Positions 35,944 to 44,574 of a DNA stretch of 64,000 nt are shown here, one piece after another; position 1 is the stretch's first letter, and every line of letters begins with the position of its first letter. This DNA comes from Bacteroidales bacterium (lineage in GTDB: Bacteria > Bacteroidota > Bacteroidia > Bacteroidales > WCHB1-69): NCBI GenBank assembly GCA_017395245.1, contig JAFPVR010000116.1, forward strand, positions 1-64,000, given 5' to 3'. The notes under the pieces were generated by a model. That model was not told where the DNA came from, searched no databases, and saw only the letters and a program-made list of their open reading frames with translations. Both the position numbers and the translations under genes were made by a program.

Positions 35944-36061
35944 TTCCTATAGCCTTGATGCTATCCGCACTTGCAGTGTTACGACAAATCCCATTGTTGA
36001 ATAAAAAGAGCGAAAAATCAACTTTATCGTTGAATTATATGGTTTGTGTTAGAAAAAAATG

Positions 36062-36069
36062 TATCTTTG
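36062..36069 (+). promoter_or_regulatory. Bacteroidetes -7 element (toxin-antitoxin pair)
   Basis: TATCTTTG, 21 bases before ATG 36091, with a TTTG about 20 bases upstream as a possible -33 element. Confidence 0.7.
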
Positions 36070-36090
36070 CAGCCATAAAGTGAAAGCAAT

Positions 36091-36438
36091 ATGATAACAG
36101 TTGAAGATGTTAAAGCGTTTCTGAATCAGTTCAATATAAAGGCGCAGGTGTTCGGGATAGTTTTTAGAGACGATAGACCCAAAAACAGAAAGGCTTTGGT
36201 ACAGTTGGAACTTACGCAGTTACAGCGCGAAAAAATTGTGAAAAGCCTTCTTCCTAAGGACTATGTGGAAGGTCCCATGGTTGATATGCTGAACCAGAAG
36301 GAGGAGATGTGGGTCTTTGGCAAGAGCGTGAATGGACAAGAAGTGTATATCAAAATCACGCTGGGTCATAAAAATGACCAAACTGTCTGTATATCGTTTC
36401 ATATTGCTGAACATCCGTTGACATACCCATTTAAATAA
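36091..36438 (+). CDS. MqsR-like type II toxin
   Basis: A protein of 115 residues. The C-terminal half resembles MqsR, a RelE-fold mRNA interferase: KEEMWVFGKSVNGQEVYIKI then TVCISFHIAEHPL, with the Tyr-Lys-Ile strand and SFH ending typical of the family. It is followed after 7 bases by a Panacea-domain gene. AT-richer than the nqr genes around it. The assignment rests on a fold-level resemblance and the partner gene. Toxin activity is not proven. Confidence 0.65.
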   Translation: MITVEDVKAFLNQFNIKAQVFGIVFRDDRPKNRKALVQLELTQLQREKIVKSLLPKDYVEGPMVDMLNQKEEMWVFGKSVNGQEVYIKITLGHKNDQTVCISFHIAEHPLTYPFK

Positions 36439-36445
36439 TAATGCT

Positions 36446-37444
36446 ATGAAGATACCAAACAGCCCATTAACAGGCAAGCCCATGCGGGTGGTTTACGAGC
36501 CAGACACAGAGACGTATCGCGGAGAAGAGTATAGCTTTACATATATAACGTTCCGCGATGAAGAGAAAGGCGAGAGCTATACTACTACGGAAAGCGACGG
36601 TATATGGCTTAGTCAGTTGACTAACCAGTATCGCGAAAAGTATGGCATTCCCTACACGGATGAGATTGTCGCTTTGCGTGAATTGTATGGTGTGAGTGCG
36701 GCCAAAATGTCCTTGATTTTGGGCTTTGGCGCAAACCAATACCGTCTGTATGAAGATGGCGAGGTGCCCAGCGAAAGTAATGGGAAGATGATACGAGGGG
36801 CGATGAATCCACGAGTGTTCCTCGACCTAGTGAAAAGCTCAAGGCATCAACTAACCGAAAAGGAGTATGCAAAGATTTCGGCCCGTGTGCAAGAGGTGAT
36901 AGGCCAGTCGGAGCAATGGGTTGAAGAACAGCGCGCGTCTGAAAGGTTGTTCCGCAGCGGCAGAGGAATTGCCAACGGTTTCGCGCCGGTGTCCACAAAG
37001 AGGTTGAAAAACCTGTTGTTGTATGTGTTAGGAAAGATAGGCGAAACCTATCAGACGAAGATGAATAAAGTGCTGTTTTACATCGACTTTCTTTCCTACC
37101 GTGAGCGCGGAATGGCCATCTCGGGTCTCGCCTACAATGCAATTGAGTTCGGTCCTGTGCCACAACGGTGGGACAGGGTCTACAGTGCGTTTGATGAGGT
37201 GGAGGAACGGTTGAGGCTGGTGCAGAATCAGGAATGTGTGTCGTTGGAAGCCGCGTGTGAAGCTGACATGAATGGCTTTGCCGAGCGGGAGGTTGCGATA
37301 ATCGATGAGGTGTGTGCGAAAGTTAAAAACATGACTTCCCGTGCCATATCGAAAATGAGCCATGAGGAACCCGCATGGAAAAAACATGTCGGCAATCCCG
37401 AGACCATCCCCTTCAGTGAGGCTTTTACGCTTGTAGGAATGTAG
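36446..37444 (+). CDS. Panacea (DUF4065)-domain antitoxin with HTH
   Basis: A protein of 332 residues. Residues 1-60 correspond in position to the MqsA N-terminus but have no zinc Cys pairs. An HTH resembling MqsA/XRE is at about 72-108 (IVALRELYGVSAAKMSLILG, YEDGEVPS). A DUF4065/Panacea domain (about 188-300) follows: NLLLYVLGKIGETYQTKMNK, FYIDFLSYRERG and IEFGPVPQRW. Panacea domains are antitoxin modules that pair with many unrelated toxins. The HTH probably autoregulates the pair. Family assignment is good; the neutralising role is inferred. Confidence 0.8.
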   Translation: MKIPNSPLTGKPMRVVYEPDTETYRGEEYSFTYITFRDEEKGESYTTTESDGIWLSQLTNQYREKYGIPYTDEIVALRELYGVSAAKMSLILGFGANQYRLYEDGEVPSESNGKMIRGAMNPRVFLDLVKSSRHQLTEKEYAKISARVQEVIGQSEQWVEEQRASERLFRSGRGIANGFAPVSTKRLKNLLLYVLGKIGETYQTKMNKVLFYIDFLSYRERGMAISGLAYNAIEFGPVPQRWDRVYSAFDEVEERLRLVQNQECVSLEAACEADMNGFAEREVAIIDEVCAKVKNMTSRAISKMSHEEPAWKKHVGNPETIPFSEAFTLVGM

Positions 37445-37502
37445 AATTGTCACCTTTTAGAATAAGTGTACCTAACCCATAACCCCACAATCTGTAACTA
37501 TT

Positions 37503-38105
37503 ATGTTAAACATTTTCCTCCGTTCCGTCTTCATTGACAATATGGTCTTCGCCTACTTCTTAGGGATGTGTTCCTACTTGGCCGTCTCCAAGAACGTGAA
37601 GACCGCCTTCGGGCTTGGCCTGGCCGTCTGCTTTGTGCTGACCGTCACCGTGCCTGTCAACTATCTGATAGACAAATACCTGCTTCGCGAGGGGGCACTC
37701 ACGTGGGTGAGTGCGCGGTTCGCGGGCACGGATCTCTCGTTCCTGTCGCTGATTATCTTCATCGCGGTGATTGCGGGCATCGTGCAGCTGTTGGAGATGG
37801 TTTTCGAGCGGTATCTGCCCGCGCTGTATATGACCTTGGGCATCTTCCTGCCACTCATCGCCGTGAATTGCGCCATTCTCGGTGGCTCTCTCTTCATGCA
37901 GGAACGCAACTTCCCGACGGTGGCGCACAGCCTGGCCTACGCGCTCGGTTCCGGCATCGGCTGGCTGCTGGCCATCACCGCCTTCGCAGCCATCCGCGAG
38001 CGCCTCAAATACGCGAAAATCCCGCCCAAACTGCAAGGCAACGGCATCGCGTACATCATCACGGGACTGTTGGGAATGGGGTTTATGGCGTTCCTCGGAA
38101 TGTGA
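37503..38105 (+). CDS. nqrE: Na+-translocating NADH:quinone reductase subunit E
   Basis: A membrane protein of 200 residues starting MLNIFLRSVFIDNMVFAYFLGMCSYLA-like (FIDNMVFAYFLGMC), with the two conserved Cys in LGMC and NCAILGG. It pairs with NqrD. The 60 bases before it carry ATAACCC words, and no clear promoter is seen, so expression may depend on read-through from nqrBCD or the TA pair. Confidence 0.94.
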   Translation: MLNIFLRSVFIDNMVFAYFLGMCSYLAVSKNVKTAFGLGLAVCFVLTVTVPVNYLIDKYLLREGALTWVSARFAGTDLSFLSLIIFIAVIAGIVQLLEMVFERYLPALYMTLGIFLPLIAVNCAILGGSLFMQERNFPTVAHSLAYALGSGIGWLLAITAFAAIRERLKYAKIPPKLQGNGIAYIITGLLGMGFMAFLGM

Positions 38106-38128
38106 AATAATAATAAAAAGCTTCTTTA

Positions 38129-38201
38129 AGCAGCCTCGGAGAGGCAAAACGCACGGAGTGCAAATAACCCCACACAAGCGACGAGGGAGCGCAGTGTGGG
38201 G
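38129..38201. repeat. CCCCACAC...AGGCTGCT dispersed repeat, inverted copy
   Basis: AGCAGCCTCGGAGAGGCAAA ... GCGCAGTGTGGGG fills most of the nqrE-nqrF gap; it matches 23176-23242 in the other orientation. Confidence 0.7.
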
Positions 38202-38231
38202 CCTGAAACAAGAAACAAGAAACTTGAATTA

Positions 38232-39473
38232 ATGAGTGTAATAACGATCATAGCTGCAATCGTAATCTTCTTGGTAATCATCTGGTTATTAGTCGCTGTG
38301 CTGTTGTTTGCCCGCAAGAAGATGATTCCGGAGGGGAATGTGAAAATCACCATTAACGGGAAGCGGGAGATTGAACACGAGCGAGGGTGTACGCTGCTGC
38401 AGGCGTTGGCCGACGGGAAGGTGTTTGTGCCGTCGGCGTGCGGCGGGGGCGGCTCTTGCGGCACCTGTCGCGGCAAGGTGCTCTCCGGCGGCGGTGAGAT
38501 TCTGCCCACCGAGCTGGCGCATATTTCCCGCAAGGAGGCCGCCGAGCACTACCGCCTCTTCTGCCAGGTGAAGGTGCGCGAGGATATGGAAATCGAGATT
38601 CCCGAGAGTTTCTTCGGCATCAAGAAGTGGGAATGCACGGTCGTTTCCAACCGCAACGTGGCCACCTTCATCAAGGAATTGGTGCTGCAACTGCCTGATG
38701 GCGAGGTGATGAACTTCCGTTCGGGAGGTTACATCCAGATAGACATCCCTGCTTGTGCCGTTAGTTTCGCGGACATGGATATCGAGGAGCCTTATCGCGC
38801 CGACTGGCAGAAGATGGGGCTTTTCGACCTGCGGATGAAGAACGGGACACCCACCGTCCGCGCCTATTCCATGGCCAACTACCCGGCGGAAAACGGCATT
38901 GTGATGCTCAACGTGCGCATCGCCACGCCGCCCTTCAACCCCAAGAAAGGGCGGATGGAGAAGGTGAGTCCCGGTGTCGCTTCGTCGTACATCTACAGTC
39001 TGAAACCCGGCGACAAGGTCTTTGTGTCAGGACCTTACGGCGACTTCTTCGTGGAGGACACCGACCGTGAGATGATGTTCATCGGCGGCGGCGCGGGCAT
39101 GGCGCCCATGCGCTCGCACATCTTCGACCAGTTCAAGGTGAAGAATACGCAGCGGAAGACCACTTTTTGGTACGGCGGCCGCTCGCGCAAGGAACTCTTC
39201 TACATGGACGAGTTCGAACAACTGGCGGCGGAACACGACAATTTCGACTTCCATATCGCCCTCTCCGACGCGCTGCCCGAGGACAACTGGACGGGCTTCA
39301 CGGGCTTTATCCACGAGGTGATTTACACGCAATACCTGAAAGATCATCCTGCCCCCGAGGACATCGAGTACTACATCTGCGGTCCCCCGATGATGTTGCA
39401 GGCGGTGCTGAAGATGTTGGACAGTCTTGGCGTCACCAAGGAGATGATTCACTACGATGATTTCGGAGGGTAA
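38232..39473 (+). CDS. nqrF: Na+-translocating NADH:quinone reductase subunit F
   Basis: A protein of 413 residues; ATG 38232 chosen, 12 codons inside the open frame. One N-terminal TM, a plant-type 2Fe-2S domain with Cys70, Cys76, Cys79 ([10 protein letters not shown]) and Cys111 (FCQV), an FAD domain (RAYSMANYP) and an NADH domain ([24 protein letters not shown]). It accepts hydride from NADH and is the entry point of the pump. Confidence 0.95.
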   Translation: MSVITIIAAIVIFLVIIWLLVAVLLFARKKMIPEGNVKITINGKREIEHERGCTLLQALADGKVFVPSACGGGGSCGTCRGKVLSGGGEILPTELAHISRKEAAEHYRLFCQVKVREDMEIEIPESFFGIKKWECTVVSNRNVATFIKELVLQLPDGEVMNFRSGGYIQIDIPACAVSFADMDIEEPYRADWQKMGLFDLRMKNGTPTVRAYSMANYPAENGIVMLNVRIATPPFNPKKGRMEKVSPGVASSYIYSLKPGDKVFVSGPYGDFFVEDTDREMMFIGGGAGMAPMRSHIFDQFKVKNTQRKTTFWYGGRSRKELFYMDEFEQLAAEHDNFDFHIALSDALPEDNWTGFTGFIHEVIYTQYLKDHPAPEDIEYYICGPPMMLQAVLKMLDSLGVTKEMIHYDDFGG

Positions 39474-39492
39474 AGTCAATGTTAAAAAATCG

Positions 39493-39500
39493 TATCTTTG
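39493..39500 (+). promoter_or_regulatory. Bacteroidetes -7 element (ffh)
   Basis: TATCTTTG, 58 bases before ATG 39559. Confidence 0.7.
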
Positions 39501-39558
39501 CCGCCGTTTTCCGAAAACGGGAAAAATAATAAATGTTGAACAATAAAGACGCAAGATA

Positions 39559-40899
39559 ATGTTTGAAAGTTTGTCAGAAAGACTGGAACGCTCGTTCAAA
39601 GTGCTGCGCGGGCAGGGAAGAATTACCGAGATTAACGTGGCTGAGACCACCAAGGAGATCCGCAAGGCGCTCATCGATGCCGACGTGAGCTATGCCATCG
39701 CCAAGGAATTCACCAACAGCGTGAAGGAGAAGGCCATCGGCATGAACGTCATCAATGCTGTGTCGCCCAACCAGTTGATGGTCAAGATTACCTACGACGA
39801 GCTCATCGCCTTGATGGGCAGCGAGGCCGTGGACATCAACCTCAAGGGCTCGCCCGCCATCATCCTGATGGCCGGTCTGCAAGGTTCCGGTAAAACCACC
39901 CACAGCGCGAAGCTTGCCAATCTGTTGAAAACCAAGCGCGGCAAGAAACCGTTGTTGGTCGCCTGCGACGTCTACCGTCCGGCCGCCATCGACCAGCTGC
40001 AGGTGCTCGGCCAGCAGATCGGCGTGGAGGTCTATACCGAACCCGACAACAAGAAGCCCGTGGAGATTGCCAAGAACGCCGTGAAGTACGCCAAGGACTA
40101 CGGCTACGACGTCGTGATCATCGATACGGCCGGCCGTCTCGCGGTCGACGAGGAGATGATGGACGAGATTGGCAATATCAAGGACGCCGTGAACCCGCAG
40201 GAAATCCTCTTCGTGGTGGATGCCATGACGGGTCAGGACGCCGTGAACACCGCCAAGGCGTTCAACGACAAGCTCAACTTCGACGGCGTGATCCTCACCA
40301 AACTCGACGGCGACACCCGTGGCGGTGCCGCGTTGACTGTCCGCAAGGTCACCGGCAAGCCCATCAAGTTCATCGGTACCGGCGAGAAGATGGAGGCGTT
40401 GGACGTCTTCCATCCCGAGCGCATGGCCGAACGCATCCTCGGCATGGGCGACATCCGTTCCTTCGTGGAGCGCGCCCAGGAGCAGTTCGACGACGAGGAG
40501 GCCGCCAAGCTCTCCAAGAAGCTGGCCAAGAACCAGTTCGACTTCAACGACTTCAACCAGCAGATCCAGCAGATCAAGAAGATGGGCAATGTGAAGGATC
40601 TGATGGGCATGATTCCCGGCATGGGCAAGATCATCCGCAATATGGACATTGACGACGACGTTTTCAAGAGCGTGGAGGTGATGATCCAGTCGATGACGCC
40701 CGAGGAGCGCGCCAACCCCGACATTATCAACGGTTCGCGCCGCAAGCGCATCGCGCGGGGCTCCGGCCGCGACATCCAGGACGTGAACCGCCTCATCAAG
40801 CAGTTCGACGAAATCCGCAAGGTGATGAAGGCCGTGAACAACGGCTCCGGCAAGACCCGCGGGATGATGCGTGCGATGAAGGCGCGGGGAAGACGATAA
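39559..40899 (+). CDS. ffh: Signal recognition particle GTPase Ffh
   Basis: A protein of 446 residues of usual Ffh length. The N domain precedes the G domain with the P-loop GLQGSGKTTHSAKLA, DTAGRLAVDEEMM, TKLDGDTRGGAAL and FIGTGEKMEALDVFHPERMA. The Met-rich M domain (about 330-446, MGNVKDLMGMIPGMGKI, RRKRIARGSGR) binds 4.5S RNA and signal sequences. It ends in a basic KTRGMMRAMKARGRR. No SRP RNA gene was recognised nearby. Confidence 0.97.
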   Translation: MFESLSERLERSFKVLRGQGRITEINVAETTKEIRKALIDADVSYAIAKEFTNSVKEKAIGMNVINAVSPNQLMVKITYDELIALMGSEAVDINLKGSPAIILMAGLQGSGKTTHSAKLANLLKTKRGKKPLLVACDVYRPAAIDQLQVLGQQIGVEVYTEPDNKKPVEIAKNAVKYAKDYGYDVVIIDTAGRLAVDEEMMDEIGNIKDAVNPQEILFVVDAMTGQDAVNTAKAFNDKLNFDGVILTKLDGDTRGGAALTVRKVTGKPIKFIGTGEKMEALDVFHPERMAERILGMGDIRSFVERAQEQFDDEEAAKLSKKLAKNQFDFNDFNQQIQQIKKMGNVKDLMGMIPGMGKIIRNMDIDDDVFKSVEVMIQSMTPEERANPDIINGSRRKRIARGSGRDIQDVNRLIKQFDEIRKVMKAVNNGSGKTRGMMRAMKARGRR

Positions 40900-40934
40900 T
40901 CGAATCTTTCCAAGGAATACCGAATATTCGGCCG

Positions 40935-40964
40935 TGTAGAGACGCAAGGTTTTGCGTCTCTACG
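40935..40964. repeat. 30-bp palindrome family, copy 7
   Basis: TGTAGAGACGCAAGG / TTTTGCGTCTCTACG, 36 bases after ffh. Confidence 0.8.
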
Positions 40965-41021
40965 TGTCTTTTTTGACACATATCCAAGACATTGAACAGT
41001 AAACAATAAACATCCAAGATT

Positions 41022-41414
41022 ATGTATAACAGAGATTACACCCCCGAAAGAATAACAGAACTGAAGCCGAACGAGATCTTTGTGTTCGGCAGCAACCTTG
41101 CCGGCTCGCATGGCGGCGGCGCGGCACGCCTTGCCTATGATCGCTTTGGCGCGATATGGGGCCAAGGCGTGGGATTGCAAGGGCAGAGCTATGCCATTCC
41201 CACCATGCAGGGTGGGGTGGAAACTATCAAACCTTACGTGGATGAGTTTATGGAGTTCGCCAAACAACATTCAGCGTATAAGTTCCTTGTTACACGTATC
41301 GGCTGTGGTATCGCCGGATTCACGGACGAGGAGATTGCGCCTCTGTTCAAGCAGGCTATAGACTTGGAGAATGTAATCTTGCCAAAAGACTTCGTGGAAG
41401 TGTTATTTGGCTAA
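41022..41414 (+). CDS. Macro-domain-like hypothetical protein
   Basis: A protein of 130 residues. The N-terminal FVFGSNLAGSHGGGAARLA, SYAIPTMQGG and VTRIGCGIAGFTDEEIAPLF are conserved in a family found in bacteria and phages whose glycine-rich loops resemble ADP-ribose-binding macro domains. It could bind or hydrolyse ADP-ribose derivatives. It is not in an operon with other ADP-ribose genes; gpmA is convergent. The family resemblance is good, the activity only a guess. Confidence 0.7.
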   Translation: MYNRDYTPERITELKPNEIFVFGSNLAGSHGGGAARLAYDRFGAIWGQGVGLQGQSYAIPTMQGGVETIKPYVDEFMEFAKQHSAYKFLVTRIGCGIAGFTDEEIAPLFKQAIDLENVILPKDFVEVLFG

Positions 41415-41455
41415 CAAGAGCCTGCGCATCCCTTTTATCGCAAGGAACGCCAAAA

Positions 41456-41486
41456 CAAAGCCCCGAAGATCCACCTCGGGGCTTTG
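41456..41486. terminator. Rho-independent terminator between macro-like gene and gpmA
   Basis: CAAAGCCCCGA / TCGGGGCTTTG stem with a 9-base loop, positioned between the convergent genes. Confidence 0.75.
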
Positions 41487-41538
41487 TGATAAATTTCCGC
41501 AAAGTTTCCGCGATTTCCGCAGATTTCCGCAATAAAAT

Positions 41539-42291
41539 CTACGCTTTCGTCTGGTTCGCAACACCCTCCTGCTTGGCCTTCAGCTCCTCTTCGGAGAGGC
41601 CGAGGTAGCGGTCGCTGATGACCTGCATCTCGCTGTCGAGTTCCAGCAGGTACGGCACGCCGGTGGGGATGTTGAGCTTCACAATCTCCTCGTTCGACAT
41701 GTTCTTCATGAACTTGATGATGCCGCGGATACTGTTGCCGTGGGCCACGACGAGCACCTGCTTGTACTCGCGCAGCGACTCCACGATGTTGACGTTCCAC
41801 AGCGGGATGATGCGCTTGGTGGCGTCCATCAGCGATTCGGTGGCGGGGCGGGCGGCCTTGAACTTGATGTCTTGGTAGCGGATGTCGAACTTCGGGTGGC
41901 GCGGGTCGTCGTCGGCCAGCGGCTGGGGTTGCACGTCGTAGCTGCGGCGCCACTTGGTGACCTGCTCCTCGCCGTAGACCTCCACGGCCTGCTTCTTGTT
42001 CTGTCCTTGCAGGGCGCCGTAGTGCTTCTCGTTCAGCCGCCAGGTCTTGTAGACCGGCAGCCATAGACGGTCCATCTCCTCCAAAACATAGTTCAGCGTC
42101 TTGATGGCGCGTTTCAGGAAAGAGGTGTAGGTGTAGCGGATGTCGATGCCGGGCTCGTCGCGCAGCACGCGGCCCGCCTGCTTGGCCTCTTCGATGCCCT
42201 GCGGCGTGAGGTCCACGTCCGTCCAGCCCGTGAACTGGTTCGACAGGTTCCATTCGCTTTGTCCGTGTCGTATGAGGATGAGTTTGTACAT
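41539..42291 (-). CDS. gpmA: 2,3-bisphosphoglycerate-dependent phosphoglycerate mutase
   Basis: A protein of 250 residues. The histidine phosphatase motif LIRHGQSEWNLSNQFTGWTD contains the phospho-accepting His9; VLVAHGNSIRGIIKFM holds the second catalytic His, and KRAIKTLN and YGALQGQNKKQAVEVYGEEQ are dPGM hallmarks. It interconverts 3- and 2-phosphoglycerate in glycolysis. A terminator lies just past its 3' end. Confidence 0.96.
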   Translation of the reverse strand: MYKLILIRHGQSEWNLSNQFTGWTDVDLTPQGIEEAKQAGRVLRDEPGIDIRYTYTSFLKRAIKTLNYVLEEMDRLWLPVYKTWRLNEKHYGALQGQNKKQAVEVYGEEQVTKWRRSYDVQPQPLADDDPRHPKFDIRYQDIKFKAARPATESLMDATKRIIPLWNVNIVESLREYKQVLVVAHGNSIRGIIKFMKNMSNEEIVKLNIPTGVPYLLELDSEMQVISDRYLGLSEEELKAKQEGVANQTKA

Positions 42292-42294
42292 TCT

Positions 42295-42360
42295 TGGAAT
42301 GGTTATTGGTTATAGGTTATTGGTTATTGGTTATAGAAGTTTAGAGTTTAGAGTTTAGAG
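42295..42360. repeat. GGTTATTGGTTAT and TTTAGAG word arrays
   Basis: GGTTATTGGTTATAGGTTAT at 42302 followed by four TTTAGAG words, between gpmA and panD. Confidence 0.75.
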
Positions 42361-42377
42361 TGGTCGTATGTCAGAGG

Positions 42378-42722
42378 TCAGAGTTTGTTCTCCGCATCGG
42401 GGAAGACGATGGCGGGTTTGAAGGTTTTGGCCTCCTCGAAGTCCATGGAGGCGTAGGAGAGGATGATGACGATGTCGCCGACGGCGGCTTTGCGGGCGGC
42501 GGCGCCGTTGAGGCAGATCACTCCCGAACCTTTCGCGCCCTTGATGACGTAGGTCTCCAGACGCTCGCCGTTGTTTACATTCAGCACCTGTACCTTCTCG
42601 TTTTCGATCAGGTTGGCGGCCTCCATCAGCGCCTCGTCGACGGTGATGCTGCCCACATAGTGGAGGTTGGCCTCCGTGACGGTGGCGCGGTGAATTTTCG
42701 ATTTCAGGATTTCGATGTTCAT
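42378..42722 (-). CDS. panD: Aspartate 1-decarboxylase
   Basis: A protein of 114 residues. The self-cleavage site Gly24-Ser25 is in [12 protein letters not shown], generating the pyruvoyl group on Ser25. [20 protein letters not shown] and [19 protein letters not shown] match the family. It makes beta-alanine for pantothenate. panC is on the same strand upstream, separated by a repeat array, so the two probably form a biosynthetic pair. Confidence 0.96.
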   Translation of the reverse strand: MNIEILKSKIHRATVTEANLHYVGSITVDEALMEAANLIENEKVQVLNVNNGERLETYVIKGAKGSGVICLNGAAARKAAVGDIVIILSYASMDFEEAKTFKPAIVFPDAENKL

Positions 42723-42785
42723 CGGTATAAATCGTTGTTTGTTATCTTCTGTATATTGTAACTGTGTGGTTTTCTTCGTTTCAAG

Positions 42786-42891
42786 ATTTTAGACTTTAGA
42801 CGTAAGACTTTGGGGCTCTTTCGCAAGTCTTAAGTCTCAAGTCTCAAGTCTCAAGTCTCAAGTCTTAAGTCTCAAGTCTCAAGTCTCAAGT
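42786..42891. repeat. AAGTCTTAAGTCTCAAGTCTC word array
   Basis: Ten or more AAGTCTC/AAGTCTT words between panD and panC, abutting the panC stop. Confidence 0.8.
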
Positions 42892-43719
42892 CTAATACCT
42901 CACATTGTCAATGAGTCGTACGGGGCCGACATAGACCGTGATGAACCCCATCACGCCGTGCGGGTTGTCGAGGGTGTCGGCGGTCTGGAGGGTCGCGGCG
43001 TCGGCGAGCTCGAAGTAGTCGAGCTGGAATTCCGGAATCTTGTCAATCTCGCTCTCCACGAACTGCTTGATTTCCTGGAGGGTGGCGCAAGCCTTGGACG
43101 CTTCGAGGATGCGGTGGATGTTCGCGGCAACTTCGAATTCGTGGACCGAGAGGCGGCGGTTGCGGGAGCTCATGGCCAGACCGTTGGGCTCGCGCACGAT
43201 GGGGCAGGGGACAATCTCGGAGAGGATGCGGCATTGGCGGCACATCTCCTTCACGACGGCGATCTGCTGGTAGTCCTTCTCGCCGAAGTAAGACTTGTGC
43301 GGGCGCACCCATTCGAGCAGGCGGCGCACGATGACGCCCACGCCGTTAAAGTGTCCCGGACGGGCGGCACCTTCCATCACGTTGGCCACGGAGCCGAAGT
43401 CATAGACCTCGGAGGGTGCCACGGGGAAGACCTCCTCCACAGAGGGGGCGAACACGTAGTCGGCCAGGTCGCCGATGAGCTGCACGTCGGCCTCCAACGT
43501 GCGGGGGTACTTTTGCAGGTCCTCGGCGTTGTTGAACTGCACGGGGTTCACGAAGATGGAGCAGAAAACGATGTCGTTCTCCTCGTGTGCGCGGCGGATG
43601 AGCGACAGGTGGCCTTCGTGGAGGGCGCCCATCGTGGGCACCATGCCGATGGTTTTGCCGGCGGCGCGTTCGCGAACGGCCACGTCCTGCAGTCTTTCAA
43701 CAGTGGTTATGATTTCCAT
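42892..43719 (-). CDS. panC: Pantothenate synthetase
   Basis: A protein of 275 residues. The nucleotide-binding motif MVPTMGALHEGHLSL, FVNPVQFNNAEDLQKYPRTL, the pantoate site and SYFGEKDYQQIAVV, and VREPNGLAMSSRNRRL are all present. It joins pantoate and beta-alanine with ATP, using the product of panD. A promoter is at 43775-43782. Confidence 0.96.
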   Translation of the reverse strand: MEIITTVERLQDVAVRERAAGKTIGMVPTMGALHEGHLSLIRRAHEENDIVFCSIFVNPVQFNNAEDLQKYPRTLEADVQLIGDLADYVFAPSVEEVFPVAPSEVYDFGSVANVMEGAARPGHFNGVGVIVRRLLEWVRPHKSYFGEKDYQQIAVVKEMCRQCRILSEIVPCPIVREPNGLAMSSRNRRLSVHEFEVAANIHRILEASKACATLQEIKQFVESEIDKIPEFQLDYFELADAATLQTADTLDNPHGVMGFITVYVGPVRLIDNVRY

Positions 43720-43774
43720 ATCAGTTTATCTTTCAATTATTTATACTCAAATTCTCTTTTGAGAAAAACGGTCG

Positions 43775-43782
43775 CAAAGGTA
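43775..43782 (-). promoter_or_regulatory. Bacteroidetes -7 element (panC)
   Basis: TACCTTTG on the minus strand, 55 bases before ATG 43719. Confidence 0.6.
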
Positions 43783-43855
43783 TGAATTTTTTTGATATTT
43801 TCACGGTGTAAAGGCGTTTTTACAAAAATAAATAAGCGCGAAACCATATTTTTTT

Positions 43856-43863
43856 TATTTTTG
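43856..43863 (+). promoter_or_regulatory. Bacteroidetes -7 element (response regulator)
   Basis: TATTTTTG, 25 bases before ATG 43889. Confidence 0.65.
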
Positions 43864-43888
43864 CCTTTTCATTTGAAAATTCGCGATT

Positions 43889-44572
43889 ATGGAGAACAAA
43901 CGCATACTTTTGGCCGAAGACGACATGAATTTAGGCAAGGTGCTCACCACCGTGCTCACCGGCAAGGGCTTCGACGTGAAGCACGCCAACAACGGCGAAG
44001 CTGCCTACGAACTCTTCTGCACCAACGAGTTCGACCTTTGCCTCATCGATGTGATGATGCCCATCAAGGACGGGTTCACGCTGGCGCAGGAAATCCGCAA
44101 GATGGACAAGCGAATCCCGATTATCTTCTTGACAGCCAAGACGATGCAGGAAGATATGATCAAGGGGCTCTCCATCGGCGGCGACGACTACATCACCAAG
44201 CCGTTCACTATGGAGATTCTGCTGGCGCGGATACAGGCGCTGCTGCGGCGCACGGAAGCGCAGGAGGATGAGGGCGACCAGATTGTCAATATCGGCAATA
44301 TCCAGTTCGACCGCAAACGGCACGTGCTCATCATCAACGGCGAGGAGCAGAAGATGACCTCCCGCGAGGGTGCTCTCCTTGACATGCTCTACGAACAGCG
44401 CAACGACGTGCTCTATCGCAGCTACGCGCTCAAGAAAATCTGGGGCGAGGACAGTTTCTACAACAGCCGCAACATGGATGTCTACATCACGCGGCTGCGC
44501 AAGCTGCTGAAAAGCGAGCCCAATGTGCAGATTGTCAATGTGCACAGCACGGGCTTCAAGCTGATTTGGTAG
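43889..44572 (+). CDS. OmpR/PhoB-family response regulator (RprY-like)
   Basis: A protein of 227 residues. The receiver domain has the acidic pair DD11-12, the phospho-acceptor Asp54 (LIDVMMP), Thr82 and Lys104 (ITKPF). The C-terminal winged helix contains MTSREGALLDMLYEQRNDVL and MDVYITRLRKLL. It is most like RprY of Bacteroides. No sensor kinase gene is adjacent in the window, so its partner is elsewhere. It converges with lpxB with only a 2-base gap. Confidence 0.93.
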   Translation: MENKRILLAEDDMNLGKVLTTVLTGKGFDVKHANNGEAAYELFCTNEFDLCLIDVMMPIKDGFTLAQEIRKMDKRIPIIFLTAKTMQEDMIKGLSIGGDDYITKPFTMEILLARIQALLRRTEAQEDEGDQIVNIGNIQFDRKRHVLIINGEEQKMTSREGALLDMLYEQRNDVLYRSYALKKIWGEDSFYNSRNMDVYITRLRKLLKSEPNVQIVNVHSTGFKLIW

Positions 44573-44574
44573 TT

